From Haloferax prahovense DSM 18310 (GTDB lineage: Archaea; Halobacteriota; Halobacteria; Halobacteriales; Haloferacaceae), in contig NZ_AOLG01000008.1 in assembly GCF_000336815.1 (NCBI RefSeq), positions 225,336 to 289,335 on the forward strand: DNA of 64,000 bases. The letters are read 5' to 3'. This document shows, in pieces, positions 46,329 through 55,176 of the stretch (the first letter of the stretch is position 1; every line of letters begins with the position of its first letter). The notes under the pieces were generated by a model, which did no database searches, was not told where the DNA came from, and saw only the letters and a program-made list of their open reading frames with translations. The position numbers and the translations under genes are program-made.

Positions 46329-46619
46329 ATGACCACATCGGCCCAGGACCGTCCGACGGCGCTCGACCTCTCTCGTGAAGAGACGTGGGTCGTCCACGCC
46401 GCCTTGCTCGACGCCATCGAGCGGGCGGTCGATGCAGACGAAGAGCCGACGCCGGCCCCAAGCCTGCTCGCGCGGGTCGAGGCCGGCGACGAAGATTTCG
46501 ACAGCGCCGAACTCGACTATCTCGTAGACGCCCTCCGAACCTATCGGAAACAGGCGCCCGCTCGGGACGACCACCACATCTCGCGCGTTCTCGAGCACAT
46601 CGAGGCCGCGCGGGCGTAG
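46329..46619 (+). CDS. Small haloarchaeal protein, unknown
   Basis: 96 residues, acidic and mostly helical: LDLSREETWVVHAALLDAIERAV and AELDYLVDALRTYRKQAP. No known motif. Leader of about 10-15 bases after an ATTTATAT promoter preceded by an inverted repeat, so expression is probably regulated. Confidence 0.72.
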   Translation: MTTSAQDRPTALDLSREETWVVHAALLDAIERAVDADEEPTPAPSLLARVEAGDEDFDSAELDYLVDALRTYRKQAPARDDHHISRVLEHIEAARA

Positions 46620-46722
46620 TCGCCCGACGGACGTCCGGCCCGCTGACTTCCTTTCGATTCCACCGAGGCCCCGAGCGGCCGCGCTCGCGTCTCACCGTCC
46701 TCCCGTCCCGCGCGATACCAAT

Positions 46723-46742
46723 TATCGTTTGACATTACGATA
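46723..46742. promoter_or_regulatory. Inverted repeat upstream of the surface-protein gene
   Basis: TATCGT and ACGATA form a perfect 6+6 inverted repeat with an 8-base spacer, 39 bases before the ATG at 46782. An AT-rich promoter (AAAATAACTTATCC, 46745-46758) follows directly. A regulator bound here would touch the upstream edge of the promoter. Confidence 0.45.
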
Positions 46743-46781
46743 TGGAAAATAACTTATCCGGCCTCTGAATTGAGGCGGTCG

Positions 46782-47483
46782 ATGCGATCCTCCAACCGAT
46801 CCGCGCTACTGACGACGACCCTCCTCGTCGCCGCCGTCCTCGCGGCGGCGGTGATGCCCGCGGCCGCCGCCTCGGGCCACTACGAGTTCACAGACGACGC
46901 GTACACGGCCGAACAGGGTGAGGTGGTCTCCATCACGCTCTCCGGCGCGTCGGACGCGAACAACACGTCCGCGGCGCTGGCCGGCGAGAACAACACCGTC
47001 CCCCTCCGCATCGGCGGCGAGGACGTGAACTTCGCCGTCAACGCGACGGTAGTCGACGAGAACCGCGACGGCAACGTCACCCTCGAACTGAACACCTCGA
47101 CGGCGGGACAGGCGAACGCCTCGTCGTACCTCACCGCCGCCGGCAACGACTCGGTGAACGCGACGCAGACGACCGAGGCGCTCCCGGCGACGCTCGACGC
47201 GGGCGACTACTCGCTCGCGCTCGGCCCGGCGAACAACTCGACTGACACGGCGACGCTCTCGCTCCAGGCGGCGGAGACGACCGAGACGACCGAGACGACC
47301 GAGCCGACCGACACCGAGACGACCACAACGGCGGACGAGACGACCGAGACGACGACGACGAACGCGTCGGCCTCGGCGACGACCGAGACGACCGGTACCA
47401 GCGACACCGGCATCCCCGGTTTCAGCGCCGTGCTCGCCGTGGTGGCGCTCCTCGCGGCCGCGTTCCTCGCGGTTCGTCGCTGA
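46782..47483 (+). CDS. Secreted surface glycoprotein with PGF-CTERM anchor
   Basis: 233 residues. A Sec-type signal peptide (about residues 1-31, ending AAAASG), a beta-rich domain with many N-glycosylation sequons (NNT, NAT, NVT, NTS, NAS, NST), a Thr/Glu-rich stalk (residues about 165-210), then GIPGF and a final membrane helix with two arginines. That tripartite end is the PGF-CTERM signal cut and lipid-linked by archaeosortase ArtA. ATG at 46782 chosen over TTG at 46770. Confidence 0.87.
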   Translation: MRSSNRSALLTTTLLVAAVLAAAVMPAAAASGHYEFTDDAYTAEQGEVVSITLSGASDANNTSAALAGENNTVPLRIGGEDVNFAVNATVVDENRDGNVTLELNTSTAGQANASSYLTAAGNDSVNATQTTEALPATLDAGDYSLALGPANNSTDTATLSLQAAETTETTETTEPTDTETTTTADETTETTTTNASASATTETTGTSDTGIPGFSAVLAVVALLAAAFLAVRR

Positions 47484-47921
<438 letters not shown>

Positions 47922-47965
47922 CACGAAGACCAGACGTTATCTCTCCCCGCCGCGTCGCGTCGGCC

Positions 47966-48340
47966 ATGGGACTCATCCACACCGCCCTCGTCGTCTCGGA
48001 CATCGACGCCACGCTCGACTTCTACGCCGACCTCGGTCTCGAACAGACCAACGAGTTCGAACTCGACGGCGTCCGGAACGTCTACGTCGGCAGCGACGAC
48101 ACCGACATGGAACTGCAGTTCAAGTACGACCCGACCTCGTCGGCGCGCGTCGAACCCGCCGGCATCGACCACGTCGCCGTCGAGGTCGCGGACGCCGACC
48201 GCGCCTTCGAGGACATCGTCGAGGCGCAGTCGCCCGACATCGTGAAACCGCCGGTGGACATCGACCCGGTGAACGCCCGCGCGGCGTTCGTGAAGGACCC
48301 CGACGGCTACGTCGTCGAAATCGTCTCCATCGAAGACTGA
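47966..48340 (+). CDS. VOC-superfamily (glyoxalase-like) protein
   Basis: 124 residues. A single glyoxalase/bleomycin-resistance domain: HTALVVSDIDATLDFYADLG, a central IDHVAVEVADADRAF and the end VKDPDGYVVEIVSIED with metal-ligand glutamate. His5, His55-region and the last glutamate can form the metal site. The family includes lactoylglutathione lyase, dioxygenases and epimerases; substrate not known. Lies 45 bases after the ferredoxin gene. Confidence 0.87.
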   Translation: MGLIHTALVVSDIDATLDFYADLGLEQTNEFELDGVRNVYVGSDDTDMELQFKYDPTSSARVEPAGIDHVAVEVADADRAFEDIVEAQSPDIVKPPVDIDPVNARAAFVKDPDGYVVEIVSIED

Positions 48341-48462
48341 ACTCACCCGCGGTACCGACTCGCCTCGGCCGCTGATTTTCGCCGACGCCGACGCTTCACT
48401 CACCCGACGGGCTCGCCGCGGCGAACAGGTATTTGTTGCCAGAGCGTCAATACGAAGTCGCT

Positions 48463-48915
48463 ATGTCTGAGGACGTAACCGCGCTGTTGAAGCGCGCCTA
48501 TCAGGACGAGACCGAGACCGTGATGAACTACATGACGAACTCCATCGTCCTCGACGGCGTCCGGGCGGAGGAGATAAAGGAGTCCCTCCAGACTGACATT
48601 CAGGAGGAACTCACCCACGCGGAGCAGCTCGGGAACCGGCTGAAGCAACTCGACGAGCAGCCGCCGGGCTCGGCGACCTTCGAGGCGCGCCAGCACGACC
48701 TCCAGCCGCCGGAGGACAGCACGGACGTGCTCGCCGTCATCAACGGCGTCCTCACCGCCGAGGAGGATGCAATCGAGACCTACCGCGCGCTCATCGACGC
48801 GGCGGAGGAGGCCAACGACCCCGTCACCGAGGACCTCGCCGTGACCATCCTCGCCGACGAGGAGGCCCACCGGACCGAGTTCCGCGGCTTCAAGAAAGAG
48901 TACGACCGCGAGTAA
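48463..48915 (+). CDS. Ferritin-like diiron protein
   Basis: 150 residues, four-helix bundle. Metal residues: DETETVMNYMTN (helix 1), EELTHAEQL (ExxH, helix 2), EEDAIETYRALI (helix 3) and ADEEAHRTEF (ExxH, helix 4), the full ferritin-type diiron set. It is likely involved in iron storage or oxidative-stress protection; the family also contains bacterioferritin and Dps-like proteins. ATG at 48463. Confidence 0.84.
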   Translation: MSEDVTALLKRAYQDETETVMNYMTNSIVLDGVRAEEIKESLQTDIQEELTHAEQLGNRLKQLDEQPPGSATFEARQHDLQPPEDSTDVLAVINGVLTAEEDAIETYRALIDAAEEANDPVTEDLAVTILADEEAHRTEFRGFKKEYDRE

Positions 48916-49112
48916 CCCCGCACGCGGCGGCCGGCCGCGCTCGCGACGTTCGGTGTACTGCCTGCGGAACCTACGACTCCGAAGTTCTTCATTTCAAAAA
49001 ACGCGCCGGAACGGAGAAATATCTAACAAATTATCATCTGTTACAAAAGTAGTACTCCCAGTTCTTCGAAACGGGGCTTTGCTTTTATCCACCGGTCGCT
49101 CGAACGACGGGT

Positions 49113-50075
49113 ATGAGCACTGAACGCGGCAAGGGAACGGTCGCAATCGTCGGGGGTGCCGGCGCAGTCGGGTCGAGCACGGCGTTCGCGCTGATGGAGA
49201 GCAGTCTCGTCGGCGAAATCGTCCTCGTCGACGTCGCCAAAGAGCGCGTCGAGGGCGAGGCGATGGACCTCAACCACGGCTCGTACTTCACGTCGCCGGT
49301 CCGCGTCCGGACGGGCGACTACGAGGACTGCTGGGACGCCGACGTGGTCATCGTCACCGCCGGTGCCAGCCAGAAACCGGACGAGACCCGCCTCGACCTG
49401 ATGGAGCGGAACGCCGACATCTTCGCCGACATGATTCCGCAGATTACGGAGGGGTTGAACGACGACGCCGTGATGCTCATCGTCACCAACCCCGTGGACG
49501 TGCTCTCGTACGTCACGTGGAAGGTGTCGGACCTGCCGGCCGAGCGCGTCATCGGCTCCGGAACCGTCCTCGACACGTCGCGGTTCCGCCACTCGCTCAG
49601 CCGCGAGTTCGACCTTGACCCGGCGAACGTCCACGCGTACGTCGTCGGCGAGCACGGCGACAGCGAGGTTCTCGTCTGGAGTTCGGCGAACCTCGGCGGC
49701 ATCCCGTTCGAGTCGTACGCCACCCGTCACGGCGTCGGCGACGTCGACGCGCTCAAAGCCCGCGTCGAAGAGGAGGTCCGCGAGGCCGCCTACGAAATCA
49801 TCGAGCGCAAGGAGCGGACGAACTACGGCGTCGCGCGCTCGGTGGCCGCGACCACGGAGCGCATCCTCGGCGGCGACAACTCCATCCTCACCGTCTCGAC
49901 GCTCGTCTCGGGCGAACACGGCATCGACGACGTCTACATGAGCCTCCCGTGTACCGTCAACCAAGGCGGCGTCCGCGACGTTCACGAGTTCGACCTCTCT
50001 GCGGCCGAGACGGCGGCGCTCCGGGAGTCGGCGAGCGTCATCCGCGAGTCCATCGACCGCTTGGACGTAGAATAG
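49113..50075 (+). CDS. ldh: L-lactate dehydrogenase (LDH/MDH superfamily)
   Basis: 320 residues. NAD loop VAIVGGAGAVGSSTAFAL, catalytic His181 in GEHGDSEVLVW, and NPVDVLSYVTWK. The substrate-specificity position in TAGASQKPDETRLDL is Gln87; lactate dehydrogenases have Gln here and malate dehydrogenases have Arg, as in the Haloarcula MDH. This supports lactate rather than malate, although such proteins are often annotated as MDH. Preceded by an AT-rich 49000-49060 region and a CTTTTATCC box near 49082. Confidence 0.85.
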   Translation: MSTERGKGTVAIVGGAGAVGSSTAFALMESSLVGEIVLVDVAKERVEGEAMDLNHGSYFTSPVRVRTGDYEDCWDADVVIVTAGASQKPDETRLDLMERNADIFADMIPQITEGLNDDAVMLIVTNPVDVLSYVTWKVSDLPAERVIGSGTVLDTSRFRHSLSREFDLDPANVHAYVVGEHGDSEVLVWSSANLGGIPFESYATRHGVGDVDALKARVEEEVREAAYEIIERKERTNYGVARSVAATTERILGGDNSILTVSTLVSGEHGIDDVYMSLPCTVNQGGVRDVHEFDLSAAETAALRESASVIRESIDRLDVE

Positions 50076-50117
50076 AAGCGAAAGAAGCGAAGCAAACGGA
50101 ACAGCCGCGCCGCCGGC

Positions 50118-52232
50118 TCAGTCGGCCGACGCGGGCGTCGTGTCCGCGTTCGCCCCCGTCGCGGCGGCCTTCGCGTTGAGCGCCTCCACGACGAGTTCGG
50201 AGATGTCCACGATGTCGATATCGTCCTCGTAGCTCCCGGTCTTGCGGCCGTCTTCGTACATCGTCGCGCACATCGGGCAGGCGACGACGAAGCGCTCGAC
50301 GCCGCCGGTCGTGTCGTCGAGCGCCTCGCGCAGGCGCTCTTCGGACGGCTTCGACTCCTCTTCGTGGTCCATCCAGAGACCGCCGCCGCCGCCGCCGCAG
50401 CAGAACGACTGGTCACGGTTGCGCGGCATCTCGGCGAGTTCGACGCCGGTCGCGCGGATGACCTCGCGGGGCGCTTCGTACTCGCCGTTGTAGCGTCCGA
50501 GGTGACACGGGTCGTGGTACGTCACCGTCTGGGCGGCGAGTTCGTCGCCCGCGAGGCCGAGGCGGTCGTCGCCGACGAGGCGTTCGACCAGTTGGGTGTA
50601 GTGGTACACCGGGTAGTCGAACGAGTCGTCCATCTCCGGGTACTCGTTTTTGAACGTGTTGTACGAGTGCGGGTCGGTGCAGACGATTTTGTCGAAGTCG
50701 CAGTCGGCCATCGCGGCGACGTTGTCCTCGACGAGCATCTCGTAGAGGCCCTCCTCGCCGACGCGGCGCACGTCGTTGCCGTCGTGCTGTTCGTCCTCGT
50801 AGAGGATGCCGTAGGAGACGCCCGCTTCCTCGAAGATGCGGGCCACCGAGCGGGCGACGGCGCGGTTGCGCTCGTCGTAGGAGGGGTAGTCGCCGACGTA
50901 CCAGAGGAATTCGACCGATTCGTCGCGGGCGTCGGGAACCTCGAAGTCGAGGTCGTCAGTCCAGTCGGGCCGCTTGCGCTGAGGGTCGCCGAAGGCGTTG
51001 CCGTTCTGGAAGATGTTCATCATCGCCTCCTGTACCGGCTCTTGCTGTTGGCCCGTCTCGGTGAGCCGGCGGTTCATCTCGGTGAAGTGCGTCAGGTGCT
51101 CGATATCGACCGGACAGGCGTCCATGCAGGCCATGCAGGCCATGCAGGACTCCATCGATTCGGCGTCGACGACGGAGGTGCCGCCGTCCGCGACGATGTC
51201 GATGGAGTCGCCGCCGGCGTCGACCGACTCGCGGTAGGTCTTCAAGTCGAGAATCACGTCCCGCGGGTCGAGGTTGCGGCCGGAGGCCTCCGCCGGGCAG
51301 GCGTCGGTACAGCGGCCGCACTTCGTGCAGGCGTCCATGTCGAGCATCGCCTTCCACGAGAAGTCGTCCTCGGAGACGTAGCCGATTTCGTCCGGCGGCG
51401 TGTCGGCCGGCACCTTCGGGAGGCGCGTGCCCGCCTTCTCGTCTGCGGTGACGATGTTGGCGAAGGAGGTGAGCATGTGCAGGGGCTTGGCGTAGGGGAC
51501 GGCGGCGACGAACGCCAAGGCGAGGAGCGCGTGGGACCACCAGCCGAACCAGTAGAGCGTCTGTGCGAGGCCCTGGCTCATGCCCCCCGCGTCGAACACG
51601 AGGGCGACGAAGTAGCCGACGAAGCTCACCGTCTCGAACTCGGGGAACTCCGTACCGACGATGCGGATGCCTTCGAGGACGTAGCCGCCGACGCCGAGGA
51701 GAAACAGCGTCCAGACGAACGCGGCGTCCTCGAAGCCGGTGTGTTTACCCCACAGCCGCGGGTGTCGGACCCCGTAGCGCCGCCACAGCGCCATCCCGAC
51801 GCCGACGACGAACAACAGGCCCATGAGGTCCATGACGAACGAGTACGAGAGGTAGAAGTCGCCGACGAAGAAGGAACTGCCAGTCACCCGCCGCCACACG
51901 TCGATGTCGATGGCGAGGATGGTCGTCCCGATGAGGAGCGTCAGGAAGCCCCACATGATGAAGGCGTGCATCACGCCGGCGAACCGGTCGCGCTTGAACT
52001 GCTTCTCGTTGGAGAACACCACTTTCGCCGCCCGGACCGTCCGTCCCGGCAGGTCGGACAGCCGGTCGAACGGGTCTTCACCACCCCGCGCGTATCGAGC
52101 GAACCGCTCGTACACCCCGTAGAGGAAGACGAGCGACGCGATGGCGGCGAGGCCGTAGAAGAGCGCCTCGCCGACCGGACTAATCGTCCAGAACGTCTCT
52201 CGCGTAACATCCGCCTGTGCCGCAAAGTCCAT
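50118..52232 (-). CDS. Membrane Fe-S oxidoreductase, HdrD/GlpC-like
   Basis: 704 residues. Five or six N-terminal membrane helices (to about residue 255) form a NarI-like cytochrome b region with histidines in HAFIMWGF and WWSHALLAL. A ferredoxin part (CTKCGRCTDACP and CMACMACMDACP) and two CCG domains follow; only the second shows the full motif (SFCCGGGGGGLWMD). This order matches haloarchaeal HdrD-type proteins that pass electrons from a hydroxyacid oxidase or a thiol pair to quinone. Convergent with ldh. Start is the ATG at 52232. Confidence 0.88.
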   Translation of the reverse strand: MDFAAQADVTRETFWTISPVGEALFYGLAAIASLVFLYGVYERFARYARGGEDPFDRLSDLPGRTVRAAKVVFSNEKQFKRDRFAGVMHAFIMWGFLTLLIGTTILAIDIDVWRRVTGSSFFVGDFYLSYSFVMDLMGLLFVVGVGMALWRRYGVRHPRLWGKHTGFEDAAFVWTLFLLGVGGYVLEGIRIVGTEFPEFETVSFVGYFVALVFDAGGMSQGLAQTLYWFGWWSHALLALAFVAAVPYAKPLHMLTSFANIVTADEKAGTRLPKVPADTPPDEIGYVSEDDFSWKAMLDMDACTKCGRCTDACPAEASGRNLDPRDVILDLKTYRESVDAGGDSIDIVADGGTSVVDAESMESCMACMACMDACPVDIEHLTHFTEMNRRLTETGQQQEPVQEAMMNIFQNGNAFGDPQRKRPDWTDDLDFEVPDARDESVEFLWYVGDYPSYDERNRAVARSVARIFEEAGVSYGILYEDEQHDGNDVRRVGEEGLYEMLVEDNVAAMADCDFDKIVCTDPHSYNTFKNEYPEMDDSFDYPVYHYTQLVERLVGDDRLGLAGDELAAQTVTYHDPCHLGRYNGEYEAPREVIRATGVELAEMPRNRDQSFCCGGGGGGLWMDHEEESKPSEERLREALDDTTGGVERFVVACPMCATMYEDGRKTGSYEDDIDIVDISELVVEALNAKAAATGANADTTPASAD

Positions 52233-52312
52233 AATCAATCACCGGAGAACGGAGGGTTAAATCTTGCCACCCGAGGCGTGTCGGTCGGCGGATTACGAGC
52301 GCCCCGGGGACC

Positions 52313-53017
52313 TCAGAGCGCAAGGCTGGCGAGGAGCGCGACGGCGAGGACGAGCCCGGGCGCGTCGCGCCGGCCGAACCGAATCTCCGGGAGCGTCGGG
52401 TTCCAGGCGAAACACCGCGCGCGGAGGGCGAGCGCGAGCGCGTCGGCCCGCGCGAACGACCGCCGGAGGCCGCCGGCGGCGACGAGCGAGAGCCGCTCGT
52501 CCAGCCGTCGCTCGCTCCCGAGGCGGGCCGCCTGCGCCTCGCGGACGCGGAGCAGGTCGCGGCGGACCAAGGGAAGAAACCGGAAGACGAGGGCGACGCC
52601 GACGCCGAGCGCGACGCCGACGCGACCCGGGACGAGCCGCTGAATCGCCGCGCGGGACTCGCGCACGGGCGTCGTCCTGACGTACGCCGCCGCGACGAAG
52701 AAGACGAGCAGCACGCGGACGCTGGCGAGCGCCGGGTCCACGGCCGCCTCGGGGTCGAACCACGGCGCGCCGAGGCGGGCGGCCTCGACGACCGGACCGA
52801 GCGCGAGGAACGGAATCGCGTAGCGGAGGTCGCTGAGGGCGGACACCGGCGAGGTGTCGGCGGCGCGGAGACAGCCCGCGGCGACGACGCCGAGGGCGAC
52901 GAGCCCGACGGGCGTCGTGTGCGCGAAGCCGGCCGCCGCGAAGGCGACCTGCACCCCGAGCTTGGTCCGCGGGTCGAGTCGGTGGGCGAGGCTGTCGCCC
53001 GGTTCGTAGGTCAACAC
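52313..53017 (-). CDS. bioN: ECF transporter transmembrane protein EcfT (BioN)
   Basis: 234 residues, about five membrane helices. The start YEPGDSLAHRLDPRTKLGVQ is the EcfT family signature, and the cytoplasmic coupling helices carry the ARxx motifs (EAQAARLGS and ARADALALALRARCF). It joins the ATPase to the biotin-binding subunit. Its start overlaps the ATPase stop by 7 bases. Last gene of the biotin uptake operon. Confidence 0.92.
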   Translation of the reverse strand: MLTYEPGDSLAHRLDPRTKLGVQVAFAAAGFAHTTPVGLVALGVVAAGCLRAADTSPVSALSDLRYAIPFLALGPVVEAARLGAPWFDPEAAVDPALASVRVLLVFFVAAAYVRTTPVRESRAAIQRLVPGRVGVALGVGVALVFRFLPLVRRDLLRVREAQAARLGSERRLDERLSLVAAGGLRRSFARADALALALRARCFAWNPTLPEIRFGRRDAPGLVLAVALLASLAL

Positions 53018-53712
53018 GGCGGGCGGACGTCGAGGTCGGGGAGGCGGTCTGCGGCCTCGTCGGGCGCGGCGTCGAGGGCGACGTCGCCGTCGGCGAGAAC
53101 GACCACGCGGTCGGCCAGTTCGGCCACGTCGCGCAGGTCGTGGGTGACGACGACGAGGCTCGTCCCCGCGGCGCGGAGGTCGCGGAGGCGCGCGAGCACG
53201 GAGCGCCGCGCGGGTTCGTCGAGGCCGGTGAACGGTTCGTCCAAGACGAGGTGGTCGGGTCGCATCGCCAGCGCGCCGGCGATGGCGAGGCGTTCGACCT
53301 CGCCGCCGGAGAGGGCGTCGACGCGCTCGTCCTCTCGGCCGTCGAGGTTGACCGCGGCGAGCGACTCGCGGACGCGACGGTCGATTTCGTCGCGGTCGAG
53401 CCCGAGGTTCTCCGGGCCGAACGCCACGTCAGCCCCGACGGTCGCGGCGACGAGTTGGTCCTCGGGGTGCTGGAACACCATCGCCACCGCGGTTCGGGCG
53501 GCGACGAGGTGGTCCGAGATGGAGCGGCCGTTGACCGAGACCGCGCCCTCGTCGGGGTCGAGCAGACCGTTGAAGTGCCGGACGAGCGTGGTCTTGCCGG
53601 AGCCGTTCGCGCCCGCGACGATGACGCACTCTCCGTCGTCGATGGCGAGGTCGACCCCGTCGACCGCGATAGTGCCGCCGTACCGGTGGACGAGGCCGTC
53701 GACGCGAATCAT
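53011..53712 (-). CDS. bioM: ECF transporter ATP-binding protein EcfA (BioM)
   Basis: 233 residues. ABC ATPase: Walker A IVAGANGSGKTTLVRHF, Q-loop FQHPEDQLVA, signature LSGGEVERLAIAGALA, Walker B HLVLDEPFTGLD and the switch histidine VVTHDLRD. It powers biotin import through EcfT and BioY. The ATG follows the bioY stop codon without a gap. Confidence 0.94.
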   Translation of the reverse strand: MIRVDGLVHRYGGTIAVDGVDLAIDDGECVIVAGANGSGKTTLVRHFNGLLDPDEGAVSVNGRSISDHLVAARTAVAMVFQHPEDQLVAATVGADVAFGPENLGLDRDEIDRRVRESLAAVNLDGREDERVDALSGGEVERLAIAGALAMRPDHLVLDEPFTGLDEPARRSVLARLRDLRAAGTSLVVVTHDLRDVAELADRVVVLADGDVALDAAPDEAADRLPDLDVRPPC

Positions 53713-54297
53713 CTACTGGGCGGCGATGGCGTCGGAGCGGACGATGCCGACCGCGGCGGCGATTTTGAACGCCTCGGCGGGGATGAACGCGGCGGAGGCC
53801 GTCCAGAAGGCGGATTCGAGGCCGACGCTCTGGACGTACGCGAAGCCGAGCGTCCCGAAGGCGTAGACGACGACGGTGCCCGCGACCATCGCGCCGACGA
53901 GGCGACCGGTGCTCACGCGGTAGTCGCCGATGTCGACGCTGCCGTGGACGACGAGGCCGACGATGACCGCGGCGACCGGGTACGCCCAGAGGTAGCCCGC
54001 GGTCGGGCCGATGAGCGGCGCGAGCCCGGCCGAGCCGCCGGCGAACACCGGCGCGCCGAGGCCGCCGGCCGCGAGGTAGAGCGCGATGGAGCCGCCGCCC
54101 CAGACGGGGCCGAGGAAGATGCCCGCGAGGAAGACGACGAGCACCTGCATCGTCACCGGAATCGGCGAGACGGGGTTCGGGAACGAAACGTAACTGCCCG
54201 CGCCCATGAGCGCCGCGAACAGGGCGGCGCGGGCGATGTTGCCGACGAGTTCGTCGCCGACGAGTTCGACTGACTCGTGTTCGGTTGCCATGTCCAT
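53713..54297 (-). CDS. bioY: Biotin transporter substrate-binding subunit BioY
   Basis: 194 residues with six membrane helices. The family blocks VSFPNPVSPIPVTMQVLVVFLAGIFLGP and the glycine-rich GGLGAPVFAGGSAGL are plain. BioY binds biotin; with EcfA and EcfT it forms the importer. First gene of the operon, preceded by a BirA-type operator. ATG codons at 54297 and 54291 are both possible starts. Confidence 0.95.
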   Translation of the reverse strand: MDMATEHESVELVGDELVGNIARAALFAALMGAGSYVSFPNPVSPIPVTMQVLVVFLAGIFLGPVWGGGSIALYLAAGGLGAPVFAGGSAGLAPLIGPTAGYLWAYPVAAVIVGLVVHGSVDIGDYRVSTGRLVGAMVAGTVVVYAFGTLGFAYVQSVGLESAFWTASAAFIPAEAFKIAAAVGIVRSDAIAAQ

Positions 54298-54306
54298 CGC
54301 TGTCTC

Positions 54307-54334
54307 GTAAACCCTGTTTAACTTATCGGTTTAC
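54307..54334. promoter_or_regulatory. BirA-type biotin operator in front of bioY
   Basis: GTAAACC and GGTTTAC form a perfect 7+7 inverted repeat with a 14-base spacer, 10-37 bases before the bioY ATG at 54297. It matches the core of the BirA operator known from bacteria and some archaea (TTGTAAACC with 14-16 spacer bases and GGTTTACAA). The spacer holds the TATA-like AAGTTAAACA on the coding strand, so a bound repressor would cover the promoter. Confidence 0.8.
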
Positions 54335-54450
54335 AGAGTGCGTGGGCGGGGTCGGCCCTCGGTCTCGTCGGCCGATTCGAGTCGTCTCCCGGCGCTTGGC
54401 GGCTCCCGGGTCAGCATCATTAAAGACGCTGGGCGTGCCATTCTCCGGGT

Positions 54451-55056
54451 ATGGACGAAAAGACCGCCGAGCTTCGCGACATCTTCATCGAGGCGACTGG
54501 GTCGGACACCGTGACCGAACAGCAGTCCGAGTCGCGCGGGTCGCTCGCCGACGTGGACGACCCCGAAGCGGTCCGCGAGCGCGTCCGCAACACCGTGGCG
54601 ACGATGCGCGAGCGCTACGCGTTCGACGCCGACTTCGACGACGATGCGCTCGTCGCGCTCGTCGTCGGCTACTTCGACGGCGACGCGGACGCCGACCTCG
54701 CGGTCGAACTCGACGCGTCGCCCGAGGCGGTCCGCACCGCCCGGTTCGACCTCCACCTCGTCCGCGACGCCGACCGCGAGTTCCCGTTCGACGCCGACCG
54801 CTTCGACAACCTGCTCGTCGACGGCGCGGACGACGAGACTATCGCCGAGACGCTCGACGTACCCGTCGAAGTCGTCGCCGAGTGCCGCCCCGTCGCCGAG
54901 GCGGACATCCGCTCGAGCCGGGCCAACTACCGCTTCCGCGACGATTTCGCGGAGCTGTTGACCGACGACGACCTCTCGAATCGGATGGCCGAGGACGCCC
55001 GCCGCGACGGACTTCGCGAGGCGACCGAGGACATCGAGACCGACGTGTCGCTGTAG
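54451..55056 (+). CDS. Acidic haloarchaeal protein next to MCM (Cmi4-like)
   Basis: 201 residues, very acidic and mainly helical. Two stretches resemble helix-turn-helix segments (ADLAVELDASPEAVRTARFDL and DETIAETLDVPVEVVAECRP), so nucleic-acid binding is possible. From memory, proteins at this position are annotated as conditioned-medium-induced protein 4 in Haloferax; the biochemical role is unknown. A CATCATTAAAGACG box (54416-54429) is about 25-30 bases from the ATG. MCM follows 120 bases later in the same direction. Confidence 0.75.
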   Translation: MDEKTAELRDIFIEATGSDTVTEQQSESRGSLADVDDPEAVRERVRNTVATMRERYAFDADFDDDALVALVVGYFDGDADADLAVELDASPEAVRTARFDLHLVRDADREFPFDADRFDNLLVDGADDETIAETLDVPVEVVAECRPVAEADIRSSRANYRFRDDFAELLTDDDLSNRMAEDARRDGLREATEDIETDVSL

Positions 55057-55176
55057 CGGCGGCCGCTGTGACCCCTCGGGCCGCGCGAGTCCCGGCGCGC
55101 GGCCGACCCGTCGGGACGACGGAGGGTCGGCCGAACGACGAAGGTTCTTAACCGATTGGGGACATACCCTTGTGCG

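Noticed and set aside
49113-50075. Malate dehydrogenase call
   Set aside because: The specificity residue is Gln, as in lactate dehydrogenases, and the NPVDVLSYVTWK block also fits LDH better.
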